64,000 bases of DNA from Pseudomaricurvus alcaniphilus (lineage in GTDB: Bacteria; Pseudomonadota; Gammaproteobacteria; Pseudomonadales; Cellvibrionaceae), in assembly GCF_011440395.1 (NCBI RefSeq), contig NZ_JAAOIX010000001.1, forward strand, positions 682,001 to 746,000, given 5' to 3'. Both the position numbers and the translations under genes were made by a program. The notes beneath the pieces were generated by a model. That model was given only the letters and a program-made list of their open reading frames with translations. It was not told where the DNA came from and ran no database searches. Shown here piece after piece: positions 1 to 7,628 of the stretch; the stretch's first letter is position 1; each line of letters opens with the position of its first letter.

Positions 1-1576
1 GGTCCGACCATACTTGCCGCGGCAGAGTGGGATCAACAAACAAATTGAGCACCACTCCGCCCTCCTCTGCCGTCGACGCCAACGCGTCACAGACGCCTTC
101 GACCAGTTCGGGCACGTTCACCACGGCCCGCTCGAGCTCCATGTGACCGGCCTCAATTCTGGAGAAATCCAGCACATTATCAATGATCCGCAGCAGCGAC
201 AGCGACGAGTCCCGAATCGTACCGACCACCTGCACCTGGTCATCCTCCAGCGGCGTCTGGGCCAGCTCGTCGATCATGCCCAACACACCGTTCATCGGCG
301 TGCGAACCTCATGGCTCATCATCGCCAGAAAGGCGCTCTTGGCTTGTAACGCTGTCTCAACCTGGGCTTTCGCCTCGGCCAACTGCCGGTTGGTCGCGGT
401 CAGCTCGGCAGTACGCTCCTCAACCCGCAAGGCCAGGCTGGCGCGTTCGCTTTCGACCGCGGCCCCCATTTTGTTGCCCCCGGCATCATAGAGGGGCTCA
501 CCACTGGCCAGCACATACCTCGGCCTGTGCCCCTTGCGCACGATGCTTATCTCGACGCCGCGTACGCATTCGCCGCGAAATGCTCGCATCAGGGGTATCC
601 GCTCTTCACTTAACGGGGTGACACCATCGGCCTCATACAAATCGTAAAAATCCGACCATTGGTCCGGGGCGACCCTGGCCGGATCCAGCCCGTGCCATTC
701 CCGGGCGGCCTGATTAAATAAAACCAAGCGCCCATTTTCATCGCAAGCAACCACCCCTTCAGCCAGGTTTTCCAGCAGGTGCCGGGCCAGTTCCTGCTGC
801 CGGTGCAACTCAACCTCAGCCTGCACCCGCTCGGTGATATCATGCCCCTGCACAATGCACACCGGCTTGTCACTGTTCAGCACCTCGCTGATGTACAGAG
901 TAGCGACAGCTTCCGAACCATTTTTATTGCGCAAGCACATCTTCTCCTGCACACCGGTGCCGAATTCGCCCGCCGGGTTGTGCGCGCCCCACCATTCGCC
1001 CTCCGCCACAAAGAGCTCGGCAATGTTCATTGCCATGTATTCTTCGCGCGTGTACCCGTAGAGCTCAATGGCTGCGTTGTTGACAGCGGTGAAGCGGCCA
1101 GCCTGCGTATCGCAGGTCCACATGGGCATGGGATTGTGGTCAAACAAGTCCCGGTAGCGGCGTTCATTGTCTGCCAACTCCAGTGTTCGCTGTTGCGCTT
1201 CTTGCTCCAGCCTGGTGTTGGCCATTTCCACCGCGTGGCTGGTCTGGCTCCCTGAACTGCCATAGCTGCGGTCGGCGCGGTTGCGGACCGTCGAGCGCAG
1301 CATATAGAGCAACGGCAGCCCTGCCCCCAAAAGCGCCAGCATCAGCAAAGGCAAATATGAACCCGCTGCGGTGAGCGACCACCAGGCAGCGCTGGCATTT
1401 GCTCCCCCGCTGACCAGCAGCCAGCACATACCCACCAGGACAACCAGCGCAGCGCCGGGTGAAACTGACCGCAAAAGCTGCCGCCGTTGCCCGCGACCAG
1501 CTCCCGGATTCCCTCGAACCCGGGCGCTGCCAGCACAGGCTGGCGATCTTGTGCGCAATACCCATAAAGTATTCAC
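1..1576 (-). CDS. Hybrid-type sensor histidine kinase, C-terminus cut by window edge
   Basis: Membrane sensor kinase, 525 codons visible before the frame runs off the left edge. Two hydrophobic segments lie within about residues 35-85. A first PAS domain follows (NPMPMWTCDTQAGRF near residue 148), then a second PAS (ENLAEGVVACDENGRL), a coiled-coil linker and a HisKA domain whose phospho-acceptor His is in MMSHEVRTPMNG. The ATPase domain and any receiver lie outside the window. I chose the GTG at 1576 because it follows the stop of the EAL fragment by 4 bases and has GGAAG about 7 bases upstream. The HisKA segment closely resembles that of the kinase at 21859-25746, so the two are probably paralogues. 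It is last in a minus-strand series with the receiver and EAL fragment upstream, which suggests one signalling unit. The ligand is unknown. Confidence 0.85.
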   Translation of the reverse strand, partial: MNTLWVLRTRSPACAGSARVRGNPGAGRGQRRQLLRSVSPGAALVVLVGMCWLLVSGGANASAAWWSLTAAGSYLPLLMLALLGAGLPLLYMLRSTVRNRADRSYGSSGSQTSHAVEMANTRLEQEAQQRTLELADNERRYRDLFDHNPMPMWTCDTQAGRFTAVNNAAIELYGYTREEYMAMNIAELFVAEGEWWGAHNPAGEFGTGVQEKMCLRNKNGSEAVATLYISEVLNSDKPVCIVQGHDITERVQAEVELHRQQELARHLLENLAEGVVACDENGRLVLFNQAAREWHGLDPARVAPDQWSDFYDLYEADGVTPLSEERIPLMRAFRGECVRGVEISIVRKGHRPRYVLASGEPLYDAGGNKMGAAVESERASLALRVEERTAELTATNRQLAEAKAQVETALQAKSAFLAMMSHEVRTPMNGVLGMIDELAQTPLEDDQVQVVGTIRDSSLSLLRIIDNVLDFSRIEAGHMELERAVVNVPELVEGVCDALASTAEEGGVVLNLFVDPTLPRQVWSD

Positions 1577-1580
1577 GACC

Positions 1581-1931
1581 TTACTTCCGGGTCTCGCAGA
1601 ACTCGATAAATTTCTGCCGGGGTAGCGGCCTGGACACGTAGTTCCCCTGTACCATGGGGCACCCGGCTTTGCGCAAAGCCAACCAGTCGGCACCGGTTTC
1701 CACGACTTCGGCCACCGCAACAATACCCAGCCGCCGGGCGATATCAATGGTTGATTCAACGATGGTGCGCGCCTCCCGTGTCTGGTGCATATTGCGGATA
1801 AAACTGCGGTCAATCTTGATCTCGGTAAAAGCCACCCGCCCCAGCTGCGCCATGCTGGCAAAGTCGGTGCCAAAATCATCAATCGCGAGGCCAAAGCCGC
1901 GCACACTATACCGCGCCAGATTAGTCTCCAT
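1581..1931 (-). CDS. C-terminal half of an EAL (c-di-GMP phosphodiesterase) domain, free-standing
   Basis: This 116-residue protein matches only the second half of an EAL domain, which normally spans about 240 residues. Visible motifs are DDFGTD (normally DDFGTG), IKIDRSFI, VAEVVET (normally VAEGVET) and VQGNYVSRPLP. The first half, with the EAL signature and the Asn and Glu metal ligands, is missing, so hydrolysis of c-di-GMP is very unlikely. The ATG at 1931 has GAGGAG about 10 bases upstream, lies 7 bases after the receiver gene stop and is in a different frame from it. The downstream kinase GTG follows its stop by 4 bases, so it looks translated as part of an operon. It may be a deletion remnant of a receiver-EAL gene like the one at 13402-14625, or a small protein-interaction domain. 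Confidence 0.7.
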   Translation of the reverse strand: METNLARYSVRGFGLAIDDFGTDFASMAQLGRVAFTEIKIDRSFIRNMHQTREARTIVESTIDIARRLGIVAVAEVVETGADWLALRKAGCPMVQGNYVSRPLPRQKFIEFCETRK

Positions 1932-1938
1932 GACGTCG

Positions 1939-2328
1939 TTACTCCTCGCAGTGGCTGCAGTGGCTCACGGACACCAACTCTCTCACCACCTCGATGGCTT
2001 GCAAAAAGTCCGCGGTTTTGGAGAAGAAGTAGTCGGCGCCTGCTTCCAGGCAGCGAATTTGAAAATCGATATCGGCGGAGGCGGTCAATACGATCACCCG
2101 GGGCGATTGTTCCATTCCTCGCAACTCATTCAGTACGTCGATACCCGTACCGCCCGGCATAAACAGGTCGAGCACCAGAACTTGTGGCTCCTCACTCTGG
2201 ATCATGGCCAGGGTACTGGCGTAATTGTCCGACTCCAGCACACTGCAAACCCCGTCCACCTCTTTCACCAGATGCACCAGACGGCGACGAATAATATCGG
2301 AATCCTCCGCAATATGAACTTTAACCAT
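1939..2328 (-). CDS. Stand-alone response regulator receiver (CheY-like)
   Basis: A 129-residue single-domain receiver. It has the acidic pair in HIAEDSD, the phospho-acceptor Asp in LVLDLFMP, the Thr in VLTAS and the conserved Lys in FFSKTAD. There is no DNA-binding or enzymatic output domain. The frame could begin further upstream (to 2478), but that extension is not receiver-like. The ATG at 2328 starts exactly at the first beta strand and has a GAGAG purine run upstream, so I use it. It lies between the NarL-type regulator and the EAL fragment. It probably accepts phosphate from one of the two neighbouring kinases and acts by protein contact, possibly with the EAL fragment encoded just downstream. 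That pairing is inference from adjacency. Confidence 0.8.
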   Translation of the reverse strand: MVKVHIAEDSDIIRRRLVHLVKEVDGVCSVLESDNYASTLAMIQSEEPQVLVLDLFMPGGTGIDVLNELRGMEQSPRVIVLTASADIDFQIRCLEAGADYFFSKTADFLQAIEVVRELVSVSHCSHCEE

Positions 2329-2497
2329 CACCGTAATCTCTCTGCTTTGTTGATCATTGCAGAAGAGAATACGCTGGCGCCCGCCTGGCGTGTATCGCGG
2401 CTGGTATGTAGTGTGTGTCACAGAAAGAGGAACCGTGTTGTCACAGAATCCGTGACACGGGCTGATCAGGTGGGACATATACCGCTGGGGTCAGGCG

Positions 2498-3130
2498 TCA
2501 GTCGCTGAGCTGGTGCTTGATGGCGTAACGCGCAATTTCAACATCGGAGCGCAAGCCGAGCTTTTCCATAATGCGACGCCGGTAGGTGGCTATGGTATTG
2601 ACGCTGAGAGACAATTGCTCAGCGATGTTGCGCGTGCCCTGGCCCGATGCAATCAGTCTCAGCACCATCAACTCGCGGTCGGAGAGGGCGTCGTGGGGCA
2701 AGCCCTCGGCTTGCATGCCAAGGCCTTCAGCCAGCTGTTCGGCTACCGCAGCGCTGACGTATTTCTTGCCTGCCGCCGCCTGCCGGACCGCGGTCACTAT
2801 CTCCTCCGCAGCGCTTTCCTTGGAAACAAAGCCCACCCCACCAGCCTTGAAAACCCGCAGGGCAATATCCCGCTGCTGAATCATGCTGAGAATGAGTATA
2901 GGCAACTTCGGCTTGATGGCGTGAATGGCGGCGATGGCATCGAGGCCGCTGCGGCCGGGCATGTTCAGGTCAAGAATGGCCACATCAATATCGTGTGCGC
3001 GCACCAATGCCACCGCTTCAGCCGCATCGCAAGCCTCAGCCACCAACTCCATTCCCGCCTCGCGACTGAACACCTTGCGCAGGCCTTCGCGAATCAGGGA
3101 GTGATCGTCGGCAATCAGTAGCCGTATCAT
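2498..3130 (-). CDS. NarL/FixJ-family response regulator (receiver + LuxR-type HTH)
   Basis: A 210-residue transcription regulator. The receiver (about residues 1-120) has DDHS, phospho-acceptor Asp in AILDLNMPG and Lys in GFVSKES. The LuxR-type helix-turn-helix (about 145-205) contains LSDRELMVLRLIASGQ, NIAEQLSLSVNTIATYRRRI and a typical terminal helix. Length and architecture match the UvrY/GacA/NarL group. It lies 80 bases downstream of the HisKA_3 kinase at 3211-5664 on the same strand, and HisKA_3 kinases normally pair with this regulator class, so the two are very likely cognate. Targets cannot be read from the sequence. The ATG at 3130 begins the first beta strand directly. Confidence 0.92.
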   Translation of the reverse strand: MIRLLIADDHSLIREGLRKVFSREAGMELVAEACDAAEAVALVRAHDIDVAILDLNMPGRSGLDAIAAIHAIKPKLPILILSMIQQRDIALRVFKAGGVGFVSKESAAEEIVTAVRQAAAGKKYVSAAVAEQLAEGLGMQAEGLPHDALSDRELMVLRLIASGQGTRNIAEQLSLSVNTIATYRRRIMEKLGLRSDVEIARYAIKHQLSD

Positions 3131-3210
3131 CTGGACTCCTATTACTACTACGTTCTTGGTACTGACGTTTACTATGAGTACTGTTTTTTGCCTGAGAGCA
3201 CTGCTCTTCG

Positions 3211-5664
3211 CTATTTTTGATCGTTGGCGGATGACACTGCCGCCGGCAGACGAACCGTCAGGGTAGTACCACTGCCGGGCTCGCCGCGGATAGCGAAACT
3301 GGCGCCAATACTGGCTGCCCGTTCGCGCATGCCCAGTATACCCAACGACGGGGCACTGGTTGCGGACCGATTATAACCGCAACCATCATCGGCGACGGTA
3401 AGAACCGTCTCCTCGCTGGAGCAGCTTACTGTTATGTTTGCATTGTTGGCATTGGCATGGCGGATCACGTTGGTGAGCGCTTCCTGGACGATACGAAACA
3501 GCTCGGTACTCTGCCTGGCAGTCAAATTCTGCGGTTCCTGGTCGGCCTCAATATCAATATTGAGGCGGGTGCGCTCCTGCAGGTCCCTGGCCTGCCAGCG
3601 AATCGCTGGTACCAAGCCGAGAGCGTCGAGAATTTCCGGCCGCAACTCCTGGGCTATCCGTCGCACCGAGCGCAGGGTTGCATTGACCAAATCAACTACG
3701 GCGGATAATTCCTCCTGCAGAGCCTGCCGATTAAAGTCACCATCCGGCCCTTCAGCATCCCGCGCCAAAAGCGTCAAATCCATCTTCAGGGCGGTCAGCA
3801 TTTGCCCCAACTCGTCGTGTATTTCACGGGAGATACGGGTACGCTCCTCCTCGCGAATACCCTGCAAGCGCTCCGCCAGGGCGCGCAGGGCCCGTTCATT
3901 ATCGCGAATCCTGGTCATATCCCGGCCCACCGCGATAATCAGGTTTTCGTTCATCCAGGGCACAGCGCTCCAGCGGATAATGCAGGGCTCGCCGCCTTTT
4001 TTCTGCATTCGTACTTCCAGGTAGCTCAACTCGTCCAAATTGTTCTGCATCAGGTTCGACAATGTCGCTCGCGCTTGCTGGCGGTCCTCAGGATAAATCA
4101 GGTCGACGTAGTCCATACCCAACAGTTCCTGTTCCGAATAGCCCAGGATACGGCTGCAGGCAGGGTTAATACGATGCACTCTGCCATTGAAGTCGACCAG
4201 GCAAAACATATCGACGGACAACTCAAAAAAGCTGTCACGCTCGTATTCAGCTTGTTTGTGATGGGTAATGTTTTGCACCAGCGCCATGGTGTTCTGCGGC
4301 GTGCCGCTGGAGTCGCGGATTGCGGCGACACTGATATGCATCCAGATAAGCTCTCGATCCGGGCGTAAAAAGCGAATCTCCCGCACGAAGCCGGGAATCT
4401 GCCCCTTCAGTACCAGCTGCCTCAGGCCCTGCAATTCTTCCAGGTCATCGGGGTGGATAATTGAACTCAAGTGCAGACTGGTTGCTGCCGACTCAGACGG
4501 GCCAAAAAAGCTTCGAAATGCCTGGTTGGTCTGGGTTATTTCACCGACCGGCGTGGAAATCGCAAAACCTACTGCGGAATTCTCAAAAATAGAGCGAAAC
4601 TTCTCTTCGCTGGCCTGCAGCGATGCGTAAGCCTGGGAGAGCTCATGGGTGCGGGACTCTACCCGCGCCTCGAGCGTCTTGTTGCTATCCAGAACGGCCT
4701 TTTCTGCCAGTTTGCGCTGGGTAATATTCTGGTGGGAAATCACAGCAAAAATGCCGGCGCTGTCGTGAAAGGCGGCGATGCGTGCGATAAACCAGCGCTT
4801 TTTGCCGGGCGCATGACAGGGATATTCCAGAGCGAAGTCGGGGTTGCTATGACCTGCCAGGGCACGCCGCAATTCGCGCGCGAACTCCGCCGCCTGTTGC
4901 TCACCATTGATACTGGCACGATCGCAGACCTGTAAATAATTGGTGCCCTTGCCCATACCCACCGCTAACACCCCGCCATTGTTGCTGTCGGCGAAGTTAT
5001 TCCAGGCGTTATTGACATGCACAATGGTTCCATCGGCATCGACTATGGCGATGTGATCGGGCAAGGCGTCAATGGTTTCGCCCATAAAACGCTCCGCCAG
5101 GCGCTGTGCCTCCGCCATTTGATTGCGGCGCTCAATCTCTGCCGCCAGCTGCCGCCGGGCGGCTTCGGTCTCCTCCAGCGACAGGCGCAATTCCAACTGC
5201 GTTACCACCTGGCGCGCCAGGGCCTCCAGCGCAGCACTTTGGGACACTGTCAGCTGCCGGGATTTACGATCGATAACGCACAGGGTGCCGAGATTGTACC
5301 CGTCAGGGGTCGCCAGGGGTACGCCGGCATAGTAGCGAATATCCGGTGGCCCGGTGACCAGTGGATTATGGGTAAAGCGCGGGTCTTGCAACGCATCGGG
5401 CACTTCAAACAATTCACTGCCGCGGATGGCGTGGTTGCAGAAGGCAATATCCCGCGGAGTCTCGTCCACATCAATCCCCAACCGACTCTTGAACCACTGC
5501 CGGGTCTCATCCAGCAGCGATATAAGGGCAATGGGCGTTTGGCAAACCTGCGCCGCCAGGCGGGTTATGTCGTCGTAGACAGCTTCTTTCGGGGTGTCAA
5601 GGATAGCGTAGCGGTGCAGCGCCGCTAGTCGAAGTGTTTCGCGATCGTTTTCGCCAGTGCTCAT
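3211..5664 (-). CDS. Soluble GAF-PAS-PAS-PAS histidine kinase, NarX/DegS class
   Basis: An 817-residue sensor kinase without an obvious membrane segment, so probably cytoplasmic. Domains in order: GAF (about residues 20-160, with LGTLCVID), PAS (about 195-320), PAS (about 350-470), PAS (about 475-590), HisKA_3 with the phospho-acceptor H616 in ISREIHDELGQML, and a HATPase (about 720-815) with VADDGCGYN and LGILGMRERA. The REEERTRISREIHDELGQ signature is diagnostic of kinases that phosphorylate LuxR-type regulators, and such a regulator is encoded 80 bases downstream. The GAF and PAS set suggests sensing of a small intracellular ligand or redox state, but no haem- or flavin-specific residue could be assigned. 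A perfect inverted repeat lies about 100 bases upstream of the ATG at 5664. Confidence 0.92.
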   Translation of the reverse strand: MSTGENDRETLRLAALHRYAILDTPKEAVYDDITRLAAQVCQTPIALISLLDETRQWFKSRLGIDVDETPRDIAFCNHAIRGSELFEVPDALQDPRFTHNPLVTGPPDIRYYAGVPLATPDGYNLGTLCVIDRKSRQLTVSQSAALEALARQVVTQLELRLSLEETEAARRQLAAEIERRNQMAEAQRLAERFMGETIDALPDHIAIVDADGTIVHVNNAWNNFADSNNGGVLAVGMGKGTNYLQVCDRASINGEQQAAEFARELRRALAGHSNPDFALEYPCHAPGKKRWFIARIAAFHDSAGIFAVISHQNITQRKLAEKAVLDSNKTLEARVESRTHELSQAYASLQASEEKFRSIFENSAVGFAISTPVGEITQTNQAFRSFFGPSESAATSLHLSSIIHPDDLEELQGLRQLVLKGQIPGFVREIRFLRPDRELIWMHISVAAIRDSSGTPQNTMALVQNITHHKQAEYERDSFFELSVDMFCLVDFNGRVHRINPACSRILGYSEQELLGMDYVDLIYPEDRQQARATLSNLMQNNLDELSYLEVRMQKKGGEPCIIRWSAVPWMNENLIIAVGRDMTRIRDNERALRALAERLQGIREEERTRISREIHDELGQMLTALKMDLTLLARDAEGPDGDFNRQALQEELSAVVDLVNATLRSVRRIAQELRPEILDALGLVPAIRWQARDLQERTRLNIDIEADQEPQNLTARQSTELFRIVQEALTNVIRHANANNANITVSCSSEETVLTVADDGCGYNRSATSAPSLGILGMRERAASIGASFAIRGEPGSGTTLTVRLPAAVSSANDQK

Positions 5665-5767
5665 ATTATTGTGAATGCCTTCCTCTGCTTGCGGCCATAT
5701 GCCCGCACGCAGCTTTAAAACGCATTTTTATAAGTTGCCGCGGCGGAAGGCTTAGTCCATTAACCAT

Positions 5768-5786
5768 GTTTCGACATATTCGAAAC
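5768..5786. promoter_or_regulatory. Perfect inverted repeat upstream of the GAF/PAS kinase
   Basis: GTTTCGA-CATAT-TCGAAAC is a 19-base perfect palindrome with 7-base arms and a 5-base centre. It sits about 104 bases upstream of the kinase start at 5664, in otherwise featureless sequence. Size and symmetry fit a dimeric regulator operator. The stem is not followed by a T-run, so a terminator is unlikely. The cognate regulator is unknown. Confidence 0.4.
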
Positions 5787-5860
5787 AACCGTCGCCTGCC
5801 AACACTAAAGTTAGCAAATTTTTACCCCATTGTCGCCCACCGGCGCTAGCCAGCAGATTT

Positions 5861-6240
5861 CCCTCGCCCACAAATAAAAAAAGCCCGGCGATTGCCGGCA
5901 GAAAACGATGTTTTACCTGTATTTCCGGGAGGGATAGACCGAAAGCGCCGCTGCGCGACCCTTTCGCGCTGCGCGCGCCTGCGGCGGTCCAAGTTGCAGT
6001 GCAACTTGTCGAACGGGGTTCTCATCCAAATCCCCCTCGCCCACAAATAAAAAAAGCCCGGCGATTGCCGATAGAAAACGATGTATTACCTCTATTTCCG
6101 GGAGGGATAGACCGAAAGCGCCGCTGCGCGACCCTTTCGCGCTGCGCGCGCCTGCGGCGGTCCAAGTTGCAGTGCAACTTGTCGAACGGGGTTCTCATCC
6201 AAATCCCCCTCGCCCACAAATAAAAAAAGCCCGGCGATTG
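5861..6240. repeat. 173-bp tandem repeat downstream of tRNA-Ser (two copies plus start of a third)
   Basis: The word CCCTCGCCCAC followed by the A-rich terminator stem starts at 5861, 6034 and 6207, a spacing of exactly 173 bases. Units at 5861-6033 and 6034-6206 are nearly identical, differing by a few substitutions (for example TGCCGGCAGAAAAC against TGCCGATAGAAAAC). The third copy is cut short where it runs into the intact tRNA terminator. Each unit contains a degraded copy of that terminator (AGCCCGGCGATTGCCG without a full 3' arm) and a GC-rich stretch that opens small reading frames on both strands. I read those frames as spurious. The array records repeated duplication of the tRNA 3' flank. 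Confidence 0.9.
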
Positions 6241-6256
6241 CCGGGCTTTTTTTATT
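6217..6256 (-). terminator. Rho-independent terminator of tRNA-Ser
   Basis: A perfect stem GCCCGGC-GATT-GCCGGGC is flanked on both sides by A/T runs (AAATAAAAAAA and TTTTTTTATTT), so it can act in either direction. It begins directly after the tRNA CCA end on the minus strand. Truncated versions recur within the 173-bp repeat units further downstream. Confidence 0.85.
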
Positions 6257-6344
6257 TGGCGGTGAGGGAGGGATTCGAACCCTCGAAGCCTTGCGACTTA
6301 CACACTTTCCAGGCGTGCTCCTTCGACCACTCGGACACCTCACC
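6257..6344 (-). tRNA. tRNA-Ser (anticodon GGA)
   Basis: An 88-base tRNA with a class II long variable arm. The acceptor stem is GGTGAGG/CCTCACC, with discriminator G and an encoded CCA. The anticodon stem is CACGC/GTGTG around loop CTGGAAA, giving anticodon GGA (Ser UCC/UCU). The variable arm stem is AAGTC-GCAA-GGCTT and the T arm has GGTTCGAATCC. The gene is followed at once by its terminator. Its first 21 bases (GGTGAGGTGTCCGAGTGGTC plus G) are repeated twice upstream within a 119-bp tandem array, and its 3' flank lies in a 173-bp array, so the locus has been rearranged on both sides. Confidence 0.97.
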
Positions 6345-6649
6345 AAATTATTGCGTATCTAACCGCCCGCTTTCTATGCGAGTCTTATAACCGCACGCCT
6401 ACGCTAGCGTGCTCGTAATCTCCTGCGGAGCTGCCTGCGGCTCGACCACTCGGACACCTCACCAAATTATTGCGTATCTAACCGCCCGCTTTCTATGCGA
6501 GTCTTATAACCGCACGCCTACGCTAGCGTGCTCGTAATCTCCTGCGGAGCTGCCTGCGGCTCGACCACTCGGACACCTCACCAAATAATTGCGTATCTAA
6601 CCGCCCGCTTTCTATGCGAGTCTTATAACCGCACGCCTACGCTAGCGTG
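6324..6649. repeat. 119-bp tandem repeat carrying 5' pieces of tRNA-Ser and its leader
   Basis: The string CGACCACTCGGACACCTCAC starts at 6324, 6443 and 6562, a spacing of exactly 119 bases. On the minus strand each unit carries the first 21 bases of tRNA-Ser preceded by the same leader (ending TTAGATACGCAATAATT). Copy 1 is joined to the real tRNA body. Copies 2 and 3 break off after GGTCG and join a different GC-rich segment (AGCCGCAGGCAGCTCC). Copy 3 loses similarity at about 6649, where the sequence changes to a TTGACA box. The copies are almost identical, so the duplication is recent or kept homogeneous by recombination. Confidence 0.92.
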
Positions 6650-6653
6650 TCAA
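6622..6653 (-). promoter_or_regulatory. Possible native promoter of the tRNA-Ser transcript
   Basis: On the minus strand, TTGACA (6653-6648) is followed 20 bases later by TATAAG (6627-6622). Only the outermost repeat unit carries the TTGACA box. The inner units have GAGCAC at the same place. If this is the promoter, the primary transcript carries a leader of roughly 270 bases containing two 5' tRNA pieces. The 20-base spacer is long, so the call is tentative. Confidence 0.35.
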
Positions 6654-6794
6654 TATCGCGTAACTCTCCAACTCTGAGCTACGGCTGAAAACTTCTCCCG
6701 CCTTTCGCAACAAATGTATAAAAAACACACACTTGCGAGGGCGTCAGCTCCAGCGAGGGCGGTACTCTACACAAATGAATAGCGAAAGGCAATG

Positions 6795-7358
6795 CTAGAT
6801 CGCAGGCCAGGATTGAACAAATGCATCGAGGTTGGCTTCGGGGGCAGTTCGCAGGGGGATGGAGGGGGTTCCGAGGTAAACAAAACCGATAATTTTCTCA
6901 CCCTGTTGCAGGCCCAGCCCCTGGCAAACCAGCGGGTGCTCGGCGTTGGCGCCGGTGCGCCAATAGGCGCCTATACCTTGGGCGTAGGCCGCGTTGATCA
7001 AATTCTGGGTGGCGCAACCGGCCGCCACGGTCTGCTCCCACTCCGGCACTTTAGGGTGCGGCGTGTAGCGGGCAATGGCGACCACTATCAATGGCGCCCG
7101 CAGGGGTTTACGCAGCAACCGGGCCCGGTCGACTTCAGCCAGTTGCGGGTTGTCATTAACTGCCGCTTTTACAAACAACTCGCCCAGGCTATCGAGCCCC
7201 GCCCCCTCGATTTCGAGAAAACGCCAGGGTTGCAGACTGGCGTGATCGGCCGCGCGCATGGCTGCCCGATACAGCAATTGGCGCTGCTCTGCGTTTGGCG
7301 CCGGAGATTGCAATTTGCCGCATGACACCCTGTTTAGCAGTAAGTCCAAGGCTTGCAT
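6795..7358 (-). CDS. Nitroreductase family protein, YdjA-like
   Basis: A 187-residue FMN-dependent oxidoreductase of the YdjA type (E. coli YdjA is about 183 residues). Recognisable blocks are the N-terminal MQALDLLLNRVS, MRAADHASLQPWRFL, WEQTVAAGCATQNLINAAYA, GAYWRTGA and IIGFVYLGTP, all in the order expected for the family. Such proteins bind FMN as dimers and reduce nitro or quinone compounds with NAD(P)H. The physiological substrate of YdjA is not settled. The ATG at 7358 has AAAGGTAA upstream. The gene stands alone between the tRNA repeat region and a divergent coiled-coil gene, so context adds nothing to the substrate. Confidence 0.9.
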   Translation of the reverse strand: MQALDLLLNRVSCGKLQSPAPNAEQRQLLYRAAMRAADHASLQPWRFLEIEGAGLDSLGELFVKAAVNDNPQLAEVDRARLLRKPLRAPLIVVAIARYTPHPKVPEWEQTVAAGCATQNLINAAYAQGIGAYWRTGANAEHPLVCQGLGLQQGEKIIGFVYLGTPSIPLRTAPEANLDAFVQSWPAI

Positions 7359-7628
7359 AAGTTACCTTTAATTGAATTAAACAAAAATTTTACCCACATT
7401 CGGCGCCTATTTCCACGCGGCGCAGCTAACCGCCACTTCCCGCCCTGACATACTCGCAAACCGCACTCTTTTGTACCATAATCCCCGGGTGATTTTCGAC
7501 TTGCCCGGGCTTTACGCTGATACTGCCCCACGCATAGACGATCAGCCAGAAAAACTTGCTCGATCTCATTTGTTCCAGCTATTTCTGCTCCAAAACAACA
7601 CACACGTTTCACCTGAGGTTTACTCTTG

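Noticed and set aside
1939-2478. Receiver gene starting at 2478 (179 residues)
   Set aside because: The extra 50 N-terminal residues are not receiver-like, and the ATG at 2328 begins exactly at the first beta strand.
5846-6346. Several 65-85 codon frames within the tRNA-flanking repeats
   Set aside because: They repeat with the 173-base unit, one overlaps the tRNA itself, and they have no ribosome site. They are a by-product of GC-rich repeated DNA.
5861-6649. Possible CRISPR array because of regular repeats
   Set aside because: The units are contiguous tandem copies of 173 and 119 bases with no short repeat alternating with unique spacers, and no cas gene is present.
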